Source: Gracilariopsis chorda (taxonomy: Eukaryota > Rhodophyta > Florideophyceae > Gracilariales > Gracilariaceae). Taken from it: a stretch of 64,000 nucleotides of DNA. The stretch lies in assembly GCA_003194525.1 (NCBI GenBank), contig NBIV01000110.1:62001-126000 (forward strand), written 5' to 3'. This document shows, one piece after another, positions 31,094 through 42,275 of this stretch. Every line of letters starts with the position of its first letter. Within the stretch, counting starts at the first letter, position 1. A program made the position numbers and the translations under genes. Under the pieces are notes generated by a model. The model ran no database searches. It worked only from the letters and a program-made list of their open reading frames with translations, and was not told where the DNA came from.

Positions 31094-32646
31094 TTCACAA
31101 ATGACGACGGCAACAGGAGTGGCAGGCTGTGTGTGGGAATGGTTGGAAGGCAAGACGGAGGAGAGGGCGGCGAAGGTAGTTGCAAGTAGTTTAAGAGGCG
31201 CGCAGTGCGGTGACAGTGCAACGGTGAACAGGACGGAAAGGAAAGCTACAGCAAAGCTCAGCAAAACGGTTGTTTTTCTCAAGCGTTTGAGAACAGGTGC
31301 AACAGTGTACTTTCAAGTAGAGCGTTCGATAGTTATCGAGCTGCTAGTTAAAAGTGCACTGTTGCAACATACATTAGATATACAATGCATATATCTACGT
31401 GACGTTGCTGGAAAGGGCTCGGCGCACTGCATGTGCACTGGTGTGGCCAGCATCAGGGCCGGGCGGAAAAGGTGTCGACGCGTCGGGTACCTTTGGTAAC
31501 GCCCTTGTATGTGGAAGATATGAAGCGAAAGGATAGAAAGCTCAAACTCTGACAACACTGCGCGAGGAAGCGCCGATGCGGATCAACGCGCACGGCGCGT
31601 TGTTTGCAAGCGCTTCACAGGCTTAAGCGTGCCGATTCGCTCCATATAACTTTACACCGTTTATTTTAAAATTATATAGCGTACATGGTTAGCGGGATGC
31701 GCGCGCTCGTACCGATTGTACGTACGCGCCACGCGTGCACGTGTCACTCGTGTGCTGTATTCCTCGTCTCGGCATGTGTCCGCGTACGTGTGTTTCAGAA
31801 CTTTCGGCGCATTGCAGTTTGTAGAGTGCCGTTTAAGCCGTGCTTCGACATGTGTTCAGTTCTTGAAAAACCCTTTAGTGCCTGGCGGCTTGACCGACAC
31901 AAGAGGTCAGCCAGAGCCGCCGGCAGTGCTTTATTGATAATCTGACTGTCAGGCTCAGTGAAACGTGTACGTGTACTCGTTTCACTGAACGGCTGGCACA
32001 GCCATTCACAGTTCTGATGCGCACTCGCAGCGCGAGCAACAAGCACTTGCCCTGCATCCGTCTATCACGCGGTGCAAGCAACATGACCTTGCCAACTTAC
32101 AGTACATACAGCGCAGAATCATCATGCAAGACCATAAGTGACAGTTCAAAAACCGCTGCTGAAGTTACGTACCCTTGGTACCCTTGGTAGCCTTGTGATG
32201 AGACACATACGTGTCGAATTGATAGTGACTATTGTAATTGAACGCAGGCGCGCCACCAAATCGAACGTAGTACACTTAGATAGCTGACAAAGGTGAAAGG
32301 TCAGAACAGAGATGTAGATATACGGAGTAAGAATGGGCGCGTGCGAGTGTTATAAGAGCAGCGAAGATGCTGAGAGTAAACAAAGGAGAGGGCCAAGGGG
32401 ACTAAGAGGGCGGACTCCGGGCAATTGTGCTTGCTCTTGTATTCCCAGATTACATTGTAGTCCCGGTAATTGAGATGGAATCTAATCAACCCACAAGCCT
32501 ATCTATGCACCATCGGCTCGCCCGATCAGCTGTAATGGAGCGGCCACTGTAAACAAACGGCGTCTCCCCACAGCCCCCAACAATTTGGGACTCCCAAGCG
32601 CGGCTGTGAGCAGCAAACCGCCGCTCACCTCCGTCCTCCCGCCCAG
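31094..32646. other. Intergenic region with R2 repeat copy
   Basis: 1.55 kb between divergent genes. Holds R2 copy b (31876-32007), a duplicated GTACCCTTGG unit near 32170-32186, and otherwise no recognised feature. Confidence 0.5.
31876..32007 (-). repeat. Dispersed repeat R2 with internal hairpin, copy b
   Basis: Inverted relative to copy a at 28431-28569. Contains a perfect 11-bp hairpin, TCAGTGAAACG at 31955-31965 and CGTTTCACTGA at 31978-31988, with a 12-nt loop TGTACGTGTACT. Base changes between the two copies mostly preserve pairing in the stem. Confidence 0.75.
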
Positions 32647-33213
32647 ATGAGCTCTCCGCAAGCGTTGCCAGCCGTGTATATCGAGCGTCAGAGCCGCTTT
32701 CGCTGCGGCTTACACGCCATCAACGCCCTTCTCAAGCGCTCCGAATACACCCCCCAAGCGCTAGACACAATAGCCGACGCGCTCCGAGACAACCATCCAT
32801 CGCCCATATCGCGCTTCACACATCCGCACAGGTCCATATTCGGGCTGGGAAACTACGACCTCAACGTTCTTCAGCTCGCTCTGGAACGGAAGGGACTTGA
32901 AGCCACCTGGCTTTCACCGAAACACCACTTGAAAACGCTCTTGAAACAACCCAATTTGGTCGGCTTTCTTGTTAACGTGCGCGCTACCACCTTCTTGGCC
33001 ACCGTTTTCAGTGCTTTGTTTGACGACTGCCGCCATTGGATTGCCGTCGCTCGCTACGCGGATGCTTTCTATCTCGTCGATTCAATGCGTCGACAACCGC
33101 ACTGTTTCGCCTCTGCCTCGCACCTCCACCGCTATTTTGACACTATTCGACAACAACAGCAAGCACATATTTTGTTTGTCGAACACCATTCTCAATCCTC
33201 CACGTCGTCATAA
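32647..33213 (+). CDS. Josephin-domain deubiquitinase
   Basis: 188 residues, ATG at 32647, about the length of human JOSD1/JOSD2. Josephin landmarks: catalytic Cys20 in FRCGLHAINALL, the GNYDLNVLQLALERKGLE helix, catalytic His130 in CRHWIAVARYADAFYLVDS, and the third triad residue Asp145. The domain fills the whole protein, with only a short Ser/Thr tail and no ubiquitin-interacting motifs, unlike ataxin-3. Josephins are cysteine proteases that cleave ubiquitin chains. Convergent with the antiporter gene (268 bp between stops). Intronless. Confidence 0.9.
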   Translation: MSSPQALPAVYIERQSRFRCGLHAINALLKRSEYTPQALDTIADALRDNHPSPISRFTHPHRSIFGLGNYDLNVLQLALERKGLEATWLSPKHHLKTLLKQPNLVGFLVNVRATTFLATVFSALFDDCRHWIAVARYADAFYLVDSMRRQPHCFASASHLHRYFDTIRQQQQAHILFVEHHSQSSTSS

Positions 33214-33481
33214 CAGTAACAAGTACACCACCTCCGTTTCGCCTCATCCATCAGCAAACTCAAAAGCCCGTCATTCATCTAATTGTTCTATACGTGTATA
33301 CCATACCACATCGTGTCCGTCCAGAAAAGAAAAAAGTTTCTTTGCCACCTCAACAACAACTCACATCGTAATCATCACCACGCATACCTATCATTCTTCC
33401 CCATGCTTGCTCATTATCACCGCTATCTCACATTTCTTCTCCATCCTCCGAACAACAATTCCAAAACTCTATCGTACTATA

Positions 33482-35455
33482 TTATCCAGAGTCAGGTGAC
33501 CGTTGTGTCAAATACTTGTGTGTGTCAGGCTCCGTATGCGAGCGTTTCAGCCCATTCTTCTTCGCCGCCTCATCTTTGGGCGGTCGAGGTGCGAACCATC
33601 TCTGGATCGAAAAAGTTCCACTACGTCGAAGGTTCGAGATCACTTGTTGAATTGTAGGCGGTTCTGTCAGCTCTGGTAGGTCCACAAAGATGTTCGAGTA
33701 CTCCCTGATATGACCTACGTCCGAAGCCATACCAGCTGTCCCATGTAGATTGGTGTCGGTCACAGCTCGCGGGAACGCGGATTGATAGTTATCCATCTGT
33801 TGACTTGAATCTGAACCTTCGAAGTCCTTGTATAGGTCTTCTTCGTTGTCAAACATATCGCCAGATAGAACTGATTCGTCGTGGTTTATCCGGATAGCAC
33901 CGTAATCATGGCCAAAGCTGATCTGCGATTCCATAGTACTCAAACCACCGCTGGGTAATATTTGATAGCTTACCCTGTTGATCATGTTCACCACCGGTTC
34001 AAACAGCATACCCTGTACAACAATCGAGAATACCACCAGAATAAACGTCATGAAGAAAATCAACTGTCCGTACGTCATGTGACCAGGGATAGCGTGTTTC
34101 ACGAACGCGTCGGGCACACCTAGTGCCAACGCGATGGAAATTCCTCCTCGCATTCCGGCCCATGTCAATACCGCTATGGTACCGCCTCTGTACTTCACAG
34201 TAGTGTGACGTAAATGTAAGTTGAACGCCCATTCCAAGACAATAATCGCTAGCAGGGGGACCACAACCGCTAGGAAGCGCGCGAATAGAGAAATGCATAT
34301 TGTTGAAACGGTTAGCAGTATCACATTACTCCAACCAAGGTCTTGCGGATTCCAGAATAAATCTGCAGCACCAATGAGCAAAAACAGTATCGAGTTAAGA
34401 GTCTCATCGGCCAATTGCCACACTTTATGGAATGTGTGAGTAGCCTCGTCCATGGCAAACCTGGGAGCGTATGTACCAATAAAGAGCCCCGCTCCTACAG
34501 ACGCCAGCGGGATAGAAGCATGAATAATTCGGCAGACCATGTTGATGTTGCCAACGAGAACGAACGTAATCAGTACCTGGAGAAGTGATTCCTTTGTGGT
34601 GCGGATTGCAGAATACGCAATCCAAGCGAACAACACCCCGATGAGAGCACCGAGACAACACTCTTTAAACACGAATTCGAAAAGAATGGACAAAATGTCC
34701 GTAGCGCTGATGTCAGGTTTCTGTACAATCTCACGGAACGTAAAGTACAAAACGACGCCCATCGCATCGTTGAGCAGACTCTCGCAAATAACAAAGTATC
34801 TTGTCGATTCAGGAAGCAAATCAGGCTTTTGTGACAAGATGGACATGACGGTGACAGGGTCTGTGGGAGAGACAATTGCGCCGAAAAGCAGACACCAAGC
34901 AAAGTCCATATGTGAAATGTTTTGCATCAGGAAGTATGTCATTGTGCCGACTATAAATGTGGACAAGAACGTGGATACAACACTGAGTGCAATGACCGTG
35001 GATAAGATTCGCTCGACTTTTCGGAAGTCAACTTCAATCGCCGCAGCGAAGAGTAAGAACCCAAGCATGTAATTGAGCAATATCTCGGGAAAGTCTTTTA
35101 GCAACGAGCGGAATGCCTCCACGATGGTGTATACCCCTAGCATGGGGATGTGGCTCAGAATAAGCAGAACGACGGTCATGAGGATGGCGCCGAAGGCCAT
35201 CGCAACTGATGACGGAATGCCGATGAAGTGGTTGTTGATAACATGAAGGAAAACAGATATGGAGAGCAATATCATGACAACGTCTGCGCCATTGAGCGGT
35301 CCAAGAATTCCCTCTCCATGGGAACCGCTTCCTCCTCCGCCTCCACCAGAATGAACTGTCGTAGAAGAGAGGGATGTGAGGGAAGATATGGCAACAGAGG
35401 CGACACTAGCAGCTTCTCGCGCGCCATGCAACAGATCGGGCAGGACGGCGGGCAT
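33482..35455 (-). CDS. CPA1-family Na+/H+ antiporter
   Basis: 657 residues, ATG at 35455. The N-terminus has a Gly-rich run (GGGGGGSGSHGEG), then about 12 membrane segments from residues 57 to 480. Transport-core motifs are GAIVSPTDPVTVMSILSQ, the family's paired ESLLNDAMGVVLYF (the ND pair of electroneutral CPA1 exchangers) and LTWAGMRGGISIALALGVP. This set places it with NhaP/YjcE and SOS1-type exchangers. The cytosolic tail is about 160 residues, shorter than plant SOS1, with no cyclic-nucleotide-binding domain. Expected role: Na+ or K+ exchange for H+ at the plasma or organelle membrane, useful in a marine alga (inference). Confidence 0.92.
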   Translation of the reverse strand: MPAVLPDLLHGAREAASVASVAISSLTSLSSTTVHSGGGGGGSGSHGEGILGPLNGADVVMILLSISVFLHVINNHFIGIPSSVAMAFGAILMTVVLLILSHIPMLGVYTIVEAFRSLLKDFPEILLNYMLGFLLFAAAIEVDFRKVERILSTVIALSVVSTFLSTFIVGTMTYFLMQNISHMDFAWCLLFGAIVSPTDPVTVMSILSQKPDLLPESTRYFVICESLLNDAMGVVLYFTFREIVQKPDISATDILSILFEFVFKECCLGALIGVLFAWIAYSAIRTTKESLLQVLITFVLVGNINMVCRIIHASIPLASVGAGLFIGTYAPRFAMDEATHTFHKVWQLADETLNSILFLLIGAADLFWNPQDLGWSNVILLTVSTICISLFARFLAVVVPLLAIIVLEWAFNLHLRHTTVKYRGGTIAVLTWAGMRGGISIALALGVPDAFVKHAIPGHMTYGQLIFFMTFILVVFSIVVQGMLFEPVVNMINRVSYQILPSGGLSTMESQISFGHDYGAIRINHDESVLSGDMFDNEEDLYKDFEGSDSSQQMDNYQSAFPRAVTDTNLHGTAGMASDVGHIREYSNIFVDLPELTEPPTIQQVISNLRRSGTFSIQRWFAPRPPKDEAAKKNGLKRSHTEPDTHKYLTQRSPDSG

Positions 35456-36489
35456 TTTGTGGGTTTTGCGATTTTAGCAAGTGCACAAGCTGCGTGGTTC
35501 AGTGTGTGCAGGCGTACTGAGATGAAGACGCAGGAGCGCTGAGAGAGATGAGCGGTCGGGAGGTCTGCGATGTAAATGTCAAGAACGTTGAAAAAGACAT
35601 GAAGAGCAAGTCAGACGACGGGAAATGGTCTCGGGCCACGTTGTGTAGCCCGGGCCTCGAGCTCGACTTGAACGGGCACGGAGTCGTAAGAGAGGAGCTT
35701 TGTCGGGCCGCTGCGCGCCAATTGTGATAGGGCGTTGCGGTGGGAGAACGTGTGACAAAACACTCTCTTCGTACCACGTCCTTCGCGGCAAGATAGGATC
35801 TGTTATGCAATTTAAGAGTTTTGGCGCTGTTGATGTGGTCCTGTCGTTATTGGAACGTCATCGCGAGACCAGAAGACCGGTCTATAAACGGCCTTGTCTC
35901 TTCAGACGCCTTTCGCGCTTCACTGGCGCGTGGTACTGGTGCCCCGTTCTCTTTTTCATATGCTTTGAATCATTTTGCCGCTGATACACCCTGGAACATT
36001 TGGCAATTCACAATTCAATACAATGCAAGTAGCATCCAGCGGTCGGGACGCCCACCGTCATCAAGCATTTCTGACATGGGTGCTCTGCCCCGCGACTACG
36101 ACGGGCTCGGTGCTCAGCTCGCCTGGCTTGTGCCTTGTTTATAGACGTTTGCCTATCCGTTCATGGCCCAACAAAAAGTATGTCGCTGTGCGCCGTCAGC
36201 AGTCGTAAGCGAGGCGTGGGCCGCGGCTTTGTGCCACTGGCGCAAACACAATATCTAGGCACAGCAATGAGGTTGACTATCTTTAACTGAGCAGGTGCGT
36301 CATTCAACTATAAGTTGGACATGTGATTGAAGGTACAGTGGGAGCACCTATTTATGAATGCATGCCAGATGTTGTAATCATAACTCGCAATATGTGTGAA
36401 TAACGCGCTATGCACCGTGTGCTCGTTTACCGTGTTCGCACCAATCTGACGTGTTTCCCCTACACGCTTTTCGACGCAGTTGTGAACTT
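35456..36489. other. Intergenic region, nothing recognised
   Basis: 1.0 kb upstream of the antiporter and downstream of the small acidic protein gene. Only short unsupported frames. Confidence 0.45.
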
Positions 36490-36900
36490 CTAGATTTCAC
36501 CAATTCGTCGCTGTGATGAGTCGAAGATTCGTTTAAAGTCATCCTCATGTAGCATCTTCCTGAGTTTCCACATCAGCAAGTACTCATCCACTTCTATGTC
36601 CAGTTTCGGTCTTACTTTTGTTCCTTCCATAAAGCCGTCTGCGAGCTCAACGGGTGTGTCCTCACTCACCTCTTCACTCATATCATCACCCAATCGCCGA
36701 ATCTCATCGTCGGCTTGCACTCCCTCTGCACACATTTCAACACGCACCCGCCTGCGCGCCGCACAACAAACCCCTCGTGAGTTGCATGCATATCTCAAGT
36801 GTAAACGAGAAAATGACGGGACTGGACAGCCGGGAAGAAACGATAGGTTATCAAGAACTGCAACTTCCGAGCGATTCCGTCTCGCCGGTTGCAAACCCAT
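36490..36900 (-). CDS. Small acidic protein with a probable plastid presequence
   Basis: 136 residues from the ATG at 36900 (the frame is open a further 96 nt without an ATG). Residues 1-60 are Arg/Ser/Leu-rich and nearly free of acidic residues, typical of an organelle transit peptide, ending near RRRVRVEMCAEG. The mature part is acidic and ends in DIEVDEYLLMWKLRKMLHEDDFKRIFDSSQRRIGEI, a well-formed helical segment that looks conserved, but I cannot name the family. Plastid targeting is inference. Confidence 0.6.
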   Translation of the reverse strand: MGLQPARRNRSEVAVLDNLSFLPGCPVPSFSRLHLRYACNSRGVCCAARRRVRVEMCAEGVQADDEIRRLGDDMSEEVSEDTPVELADGFMEGTKVRPKLDIEVDEYLLMWKLRKMLHEDDFKRIFDSSQRRIGEI

Positions 36901-38177
36901 ATATCGACCTTTGACCAATCCTGTTGACGAATAACAGAAAAACTGCTTCAGGGGCAAACACTCGGAGAATATAGCAGAATGTCCAGACAAATGCACTTCA
37001 GAACGCGAACACCAATATACAGGTAATGCTAGACACTAGGATATACTCCTTATTATGCGATGGCGCCTAGTTTGCCAGGAGTTAAAGAAACGCGACCTCA
37101 CCGATGGAAAGGTTCGGTGCTCGGTGGTGTGTGGAGTATTTGAAGGTTTTTGAATGGAGCCAGGATGGCCAAAAACTATGCCTACTGTGTGATGCGTATG
37201 GGCGCTTTGAAGATCGATTTAGGATCTGCCAGCAAGGGTACGGACATCGAATTTGATAGGGGCCGCAGCTATGAGCATGCGGCGAACCGACGGAATGCCG
37301 CAATGGATACCAAGGCTGTGAAACCCTACCAAGCTATCGATCCTACGTCGGGCAGCTGCGGCAGACATGCTTTACTGAGAGCTTGGTTGCAATAAGTTTA
37401 TCACTCGTTCTGCCCATAATATGTGGTAACTTGACTGGATGAGGATACAGCGAAGAATTGGAATCTCGCGAGCCATCTATTTCGGAGGACGTACGCGACA
37501 TGCACACACATAAGTACTGATCTTTTCCTGTATGAATCGAATGCCATGATCCTTGTTCAAAGTGTTTATTTTCTTTATGCGTTAGAGTTTGACACAGTGT
37601 TGTTTGTCTACAGTATGTGATACCTTCGTGACCCATGAGTAAAAGGTCACATTGCAATTGCAGTCGCATTCGTGGAGTACCAGCATTTCCAAAATACAAA
37701 GAACAGGTCCTATATGGTCAGAGAGTTACAACAACTCCTCGAAGTTCTTTCGAATCATAGAGACCTGTATTCAAAAAATGGCAACCCTCTGTTTTCACTA
37801 AGACAAATCCAAGTCCAAGCTTGACTCTCGCGGTGAACTTTTCTTCGTTCGGCTTACCGATTCCCGAAGAAGGAAGCACAAAGTTTATGTACAGCTACAC
37901 GTTGGGAGCAGGAATTCGACACTTTTAGAGAAGAAATAGTTCCCAAAACCTCTCATCGGGCAGGTCCTGTTACAGTTATTGTCAGAAAAGACATCCATCT
38001 ACAGCGAACCCGAAGGACAAACAAGTTAAAGGAACTAGGGGATCGCGGTTTTCTTCACAAAATACACCAACATTTTGAAAGCACGGTATCACGATGACAC
38101 AAAACTTCGCAGTTAAAATACATGCAAGATGTGAGGTGGCATTGACACTTTGGAGTCACAGAAACCTTGGAGTCATA
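36901..38177. other. Intergenic region, nothing recognised
   Basis: 1.28 kb between two minus-strand genes. Short frames only (for example 37150-37395 on plus) with no domain or supported start. Confidence 0.45.
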
Positions 38178-39272
38178 TTATACATCACAAAGGAGATCCA
38201 CGAGGTCCGGTTCCTTCTTTTTCAGTCTTTCCAGTGCTGCTAGCACTATTTGTGTTACTCGCGGGTTGGAAATGCCGAACTCCGTAGCCACCTCCTTAAT
38301 GCTCTTCGGAAGGTCTTGCTCCAGACCAAATCTTGAGGCAAGCACGCTTGCCCATCTCTTTGGAAGGCTTCTGTAGCACGCATCACGAATCTCTTTCCGT
38401 GAAAACTCTCTGCTGAGAACAGAAGATGGGGAAGGCCGTTCTGTTGGCACAAGATCACCAAGTGTTGTGGGTTCATCCCTCTTTAGGGGCTTATCTAGTC
38501 TGGCTGGATATAGAAGTGAGCGAAGATGGTCCGCCTGAGCCTGGGACATGTGTACCTTCTTATTATCACGCACCAGAGACTCACGCAATCGGCTTGGTAT
38601 GCGGACAATATCAGATGCCGGCGCAACAGCACGCCAGACGGCAGTCCACACCGCACGATACCCATACGTCGCGAACTTGACATGAGAGAATTGGGCTATA
38701 TCAAAACGTTCTGCAGCGCGGATGAGCGCAATTGCACCCTCTTGTACCAGGTCTGCCTTCTCACATTTTGCCATCTTAGCAACGCGGGCAGCAGCGTGGT
38801 GCACTATGTACATATTCATTGATACGAGCTTGTTCCGGGCGCGAATGGCGGATTGAAAAGAAGAACTTCTGGCATCGTGGTTCTCCTCTTCTGAATGGTC
38901 ACATGGAGCTCCTTGATTTTCGGTCTTTCTGTCATTTTTCTGAGCTTGTTCGGCTCGACGTTGGTCGTAAAGAGGTCGAATTTGGCGTAGAAGTTCAGTT
39001 TCGTTGGGAGCTGAGACAGGTTCTGCGAGGGGAACCGTTTCGTGATCAATATGGGCTCTTTGGGATGGAGAGACTGTGCGTAATTGAGCTATAGGACGAT
39101 GTCGAGTAACGGATGTGCAGGTATGGTTGATTTTTTCGGGCGGAGACAATGGAACTGAAGTTAAGAACCCCGTTTGCTTGCGCCATTCCATTGTAGTGGC
39201 TGCGTTGAACCCTTCGGCAAGCTGACTCATAATGTCTGATACGCATGGAGGGCGAAGGGAGGTCAACAACAT
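38178..39272 (-). CDS. Plastid RNA polymerase sigma-70 factor
   Basis: 364 residues, ATG at 39272. About 145 N-terminal residues are non-conserved and would include a plastid presequence. Sigma region 2 runs from about 147: ARNKLVSMNMYIVHHAAARVAK, then the 2.3/2.4 block DLVQEGAIALIRAAERFDIAQFSHVKFATYGYRAVWTAVWRAV. Region 3 starts at IVRIPSRLRE. Region 4 has SRFGLEQDLPKSIKEVATEFGISNPRVTQIVLAALERLK, the -35 helix-turn-helix. Nuclear sigma factors direct the plastid-encoded bacterial-type RNA polymerase; red algae carry several. The aromatic region 2.3 residues for melting are present (F, Y, W, W). Intronless. Confidence 0.93.
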   Translation of the reverse strand: MLLTSLRPPCVSDIMSQLAEGFNAATTMEWRKQTGFLTSVPLSPPEKINHTCTSVTRHRPIAQLRTVSPSQRAHIDHETVPLAEPVSAPNETELLRQIRPLYDQRRAEQAQKNDRKTENQGAPCDHSEEENHDARSSSFQSAIRARNKLVSMNMYIVHHAAARVAKMAKCEKADLVQEGAIALIRAAERFDIAQFSHVKFATYGYRAVWTAVWRAVAPASDIVRIPSRLRESLVRDNKKVHMSQAQADHLRSLLYPARLDKPLKRDEPTTLGDLVPTERPSPSSVLSREFSRKEIRDACYRSLPKRWASVLASRFGLEQDLPKSIKEVATEFGISNPRVTQIVLAALERLKKKEPDLVDLLCDV

Positions 39273-41092
39273 TTATATCCTGTTTACAACATGAATGCGA
39301 TGAGGACTTGGCGGCACGAGGGGCCAGCGCGTGCAGAGATTTTTCGAAAACGGTACAGCAAAAATCGTGTTAACGCAAACAACGCTAGTTCAAAATGAAG
39401 GGCTGCAACTTCGGCCATGCAAATTAGACTAGCCAACCACGAACGTCCGCCTCCCAGTGCTCAACCTGCGTTCGTCATCACCTGATTCACATTCCAGAGT
39501 CGTTAACTTGCTACAATTGAAGCGATGCAACGCTTCACGAGTGTCTGGAACGTTCCGTCGACGTCAACGTTTCCTGTCAGCTACACCGCCGGCAACGGAC
39601 TACCGCTGTTAAAACATGATACTCGTTCATGACGGTGCCCAAATGCAGGCTCCATCATGGAATCTAGAATTGGATACCATCATGATGTAAGGGTTATTGG
39701 GATACCCCTGGTAGAGCAGCGCAAGATATGGTGAATTCAATCTCGACTACCATTAGCATTGACCTCAACGTTGTTCTTTGTTCATCTGCTTGGTGTCTTA
39801 CAAAGAAGTATTGTACCCTTGTATCCCAAACCCCGTTTCGTGGTTGAGTTCCAAATTGACTAAAACAATGAGTGAAGGCGCCGTTGGTTGGTCTAGATAA
39901 AAGAACGCTATTCAGGGTTTTCTTACGGAGCAGCCAGGGTTCTGAACACAGCTTCTCACGAGTGATGGTAAATGAATGGGATGCGGCTGTAAGCCCTTCT
40001 TGTTGTTGTTCTTTATGGTCGCACATTGTCTAATTGCGACGCTGTGGTAGAACTTATCATAATTCCTTCTCAATCTCTCAACTAAGGTTAACCGCTAGCT
40101 ACTCCTCGTGAATGACAAGTTCTCTCTACCCCGTTACACCATTCTTAACTTCTGACTCAAAACATTGTTGATAACTGTTGCGTGCTCCCACCCTGCAGCA
40201 GCCGTGTTACGCTCACCAACTGGTATTCAAAGACGTAGTAGAATGGTGCAAAACTTCTACGGGGAGACCCGAATGTATAATCCATTTCGTTCTGGCGCGT
40301 TTCGCCTCTTCCAGACTTTGCTCTGCTAATCCTTCCTCAACTCGAGAGAACGCCAGGTAAGGGGTACACCACGACAAGGCGGATTCCATGTACGACGTTC
40401 GCGCCACCCAGAAGATCTGGTGACATCTTACCCTCCCTTTTCTCTTTATCCTTGGCGATAAAGGGCGGTAAGATCGGGTTGGGGCCCGTGTGTGCTGTAG
40501 ATCTCAGCGTAAGTCCAGAAAAACCCTGTAAAACCATTCAGATCCTTGTACAGGCGGTGTTGCCGCTTCCTAAAATCCCTGGTCTCCGTTGGAGACCCAC
40601 TGCCGTCCCGCCAGAGTTTCCGTGGGAACCTCCATGATCCTTCTGGGAAAAGTTAGGGAAAGGTTGGTAAGATCCGCAGGGTTGCACGTGCCTCGTCCCT
40701 TCTGTTTCGCACAGATAAGCGGGGGTCTTTTTCCAACGCTACCGCCCAGGTCTTCAGGCTGTCGGTGCGCCGACTGCCGGGGCGATTTTACGGACATCCC
40801 GGGTCCGTTGAGGCGATCAGTCCGCCGATCGCCTGGACGAGTTTAACGGCCTCCCGGGTCAAAGTCCTTCTTGCTCGAAGCTGAAGAATCATTTGAGTCT
40901 TTAGCGCTGATAACGCTTAACTGCACGGAGAGCAGCGTCCCAACACACATGACACATATCTACGGCAGAGCTGGCATGGGGAAGCAAGACGTTCCAAACT
41001 ACATTTGCGCTAGGCTGGTATATCTATCCTCTTCGTCGGAGAAAAAGAATGACATGTGACTCTGGTACATCATGAACACCTTTATATCTGTG
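39273..41092. other. Intergenic region with possible eroded repeat sequence
   Basis: 1.8 kb. The segment 40430-40870 is more GC-rich than its surroundings and contains two imperfect copies of a block ending in CCCGGGTC (near 40775-40805 and 40830-40860). The segment TCTAATTGCGACGCTGTGGT at 40028-40050 resembles one at 13404-13428. The 16-base sequence at 39814-39829 is identical to one at 4034-4049. No gene is supported. Confidence 0.4.
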
Positions 41093-42007
41093 TTATCCGC
41101 TGAACACTTGTAGGACTTCAAGTTCCACGCCTGACACCCCCTGCAGTTTAGATACCTCAATCTGGAATGTTTCGCCAACAATCATCGCGAGTATTGTCGA
41201 AACCCACAAAGCTGTCTCCGGGTTTTTCCAGACTTCATCTGCTTTGTAACCAGTAATACGTTGAATAGCACATGAGCTAATTCTCCCCGTGACCTCCTTA
41301 TCTATTACCACGCCTAGGTACAAGTTTCCGAAACGCCATTGATAGCCTGTATTGCAGTTGCATGATTTCTCTACATTAGGTTCGCGCCAGTCACACAATT
41401 GGGGAAAGTAACTCCGGCTACAGCGTACGCGGATACCAAAACGCAATGCTTGGGCCAGAGCCTCCACTTTGGACAGCGTTTGATCGTCTGTCTCCCGTCG
41501 CCCTCGCAACCACGCAATTCGCGCCAGCTTGGTCTCTGCATGTCCTTCCTCTTTGGGTATGGAATTGATTTCATCATCTTTGTTCCGCGCCGGATTCACC
41601 CACTCCCGTCCTCGAATGGTCAAGTTCTTCATCGCTCCAAGTCTTATGCTCTTGATGTCTTTAAGTCTACCGACTTCAATTCCCTCCTGTTCGAAAACTT
41701 TTCTAACGGAACTATCAGCCGCAAAGGCCATCTTCCGTCCTTCTTTGATACGAACTCTTTGCAGTTCCACAATATCTCCAACTTTTAGTGCTGCACAGAA
41801 TAACGACTGTGCACCCCATATGGTGAGTTCCCAGTCGTCAGCGGCATGAACGCTGTCTGTTAGTGACAAAATTGCTTGTTGGACTTGTCGACCATCTCGA
41901 GTATTTATCACAACTGGACCTTGCAATCCAATCAAAAGGGCATGCGCACCAGACACGGCTCGATTTGCACGAAGTTTTGAAAGCTGAAGTCCTGTTGATG
42001 GTTGCAT
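41093..42007 (-). CDS. OB-fold single-strand DNA-binding-like protein (RPA1/MEIOB-like)
   Basis: 304 residues, ATG at 42007. The N-terminal third reads like an OB fold of the RPA1 type: ALLIGLQGPVVINTRDGRQVQQAILSLTDSV followed by WELTIWGAQSLFCAALKVGDIVELQRVRIKE. The C-terminal half has a Cys cluster (SYFPQLCDW, then CNCNTGYQWRFGNLYLGVVID) resembling the zinc-containing C-terminal OB domain of RPA70, where C..C and YRC precede a W/Y-L-x-V strand. MEIOB and other RPA1 paralogues share this plan. It lies 268 bp downstream of SBPase on the same strand, with no functional link. Role in DNA repair or meiosis is inference. Confidence 0.5.
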   Translation of the reverse strand: MQPSTGLQLSKLRANRAVSGAHALLIGLQGPVVINTRDGRQVQQAILSLTDSVHAADDWELTIWGAQSLFCAALKVGDIVELQRVRIKEGRKMAFAADSSVRKVFEQEGIEVGRLKDIKSIRLGAMKNLTIRGREWVNPARNKDDEINSIPKEEGHAETKLARIAWLRGRRETDDQTLSKVEALAQALRFGIRVRCSRSYFPQLCDWREPNVEKSCNCNTGYQWRFGNLYLGVVIDKEVTGRISSCAIQRITGYKADEVWKNPETALWVSTILAMIVGETFQIEVSKLQGVSGVELEVLQVFSG

Positions 42008-42275
42008 ATTATGCGAATGACCATACCGCCAAATAGGTAGATACGATCAGCCACCAAGCCAAGTCCTCTGTTTAGTACGTACAATATCGCCCGCTGCGCT
42101 GGTCCTTCGATAGCCTACCACGAGAGAAGCAAAATATAGACGCTGCAAGAGAGTAACGACGGGACCTGCGTACATTTCATGCTAGATATCCCACCACTTT
42201 GCAACTCAAGATTTTTAGTTTCCAAGGTGAACGGTTGTGAAAAAAAAAATTAACTGCTACGCATGGCTAAAACTC

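Noticed and set aside
31094-31282. Extra hydrophobic leader in front of the fucosyltransferase-like protein
   Set aside because: Open frame but no ATG; the ATG at 31093 gives a standard type II topology.
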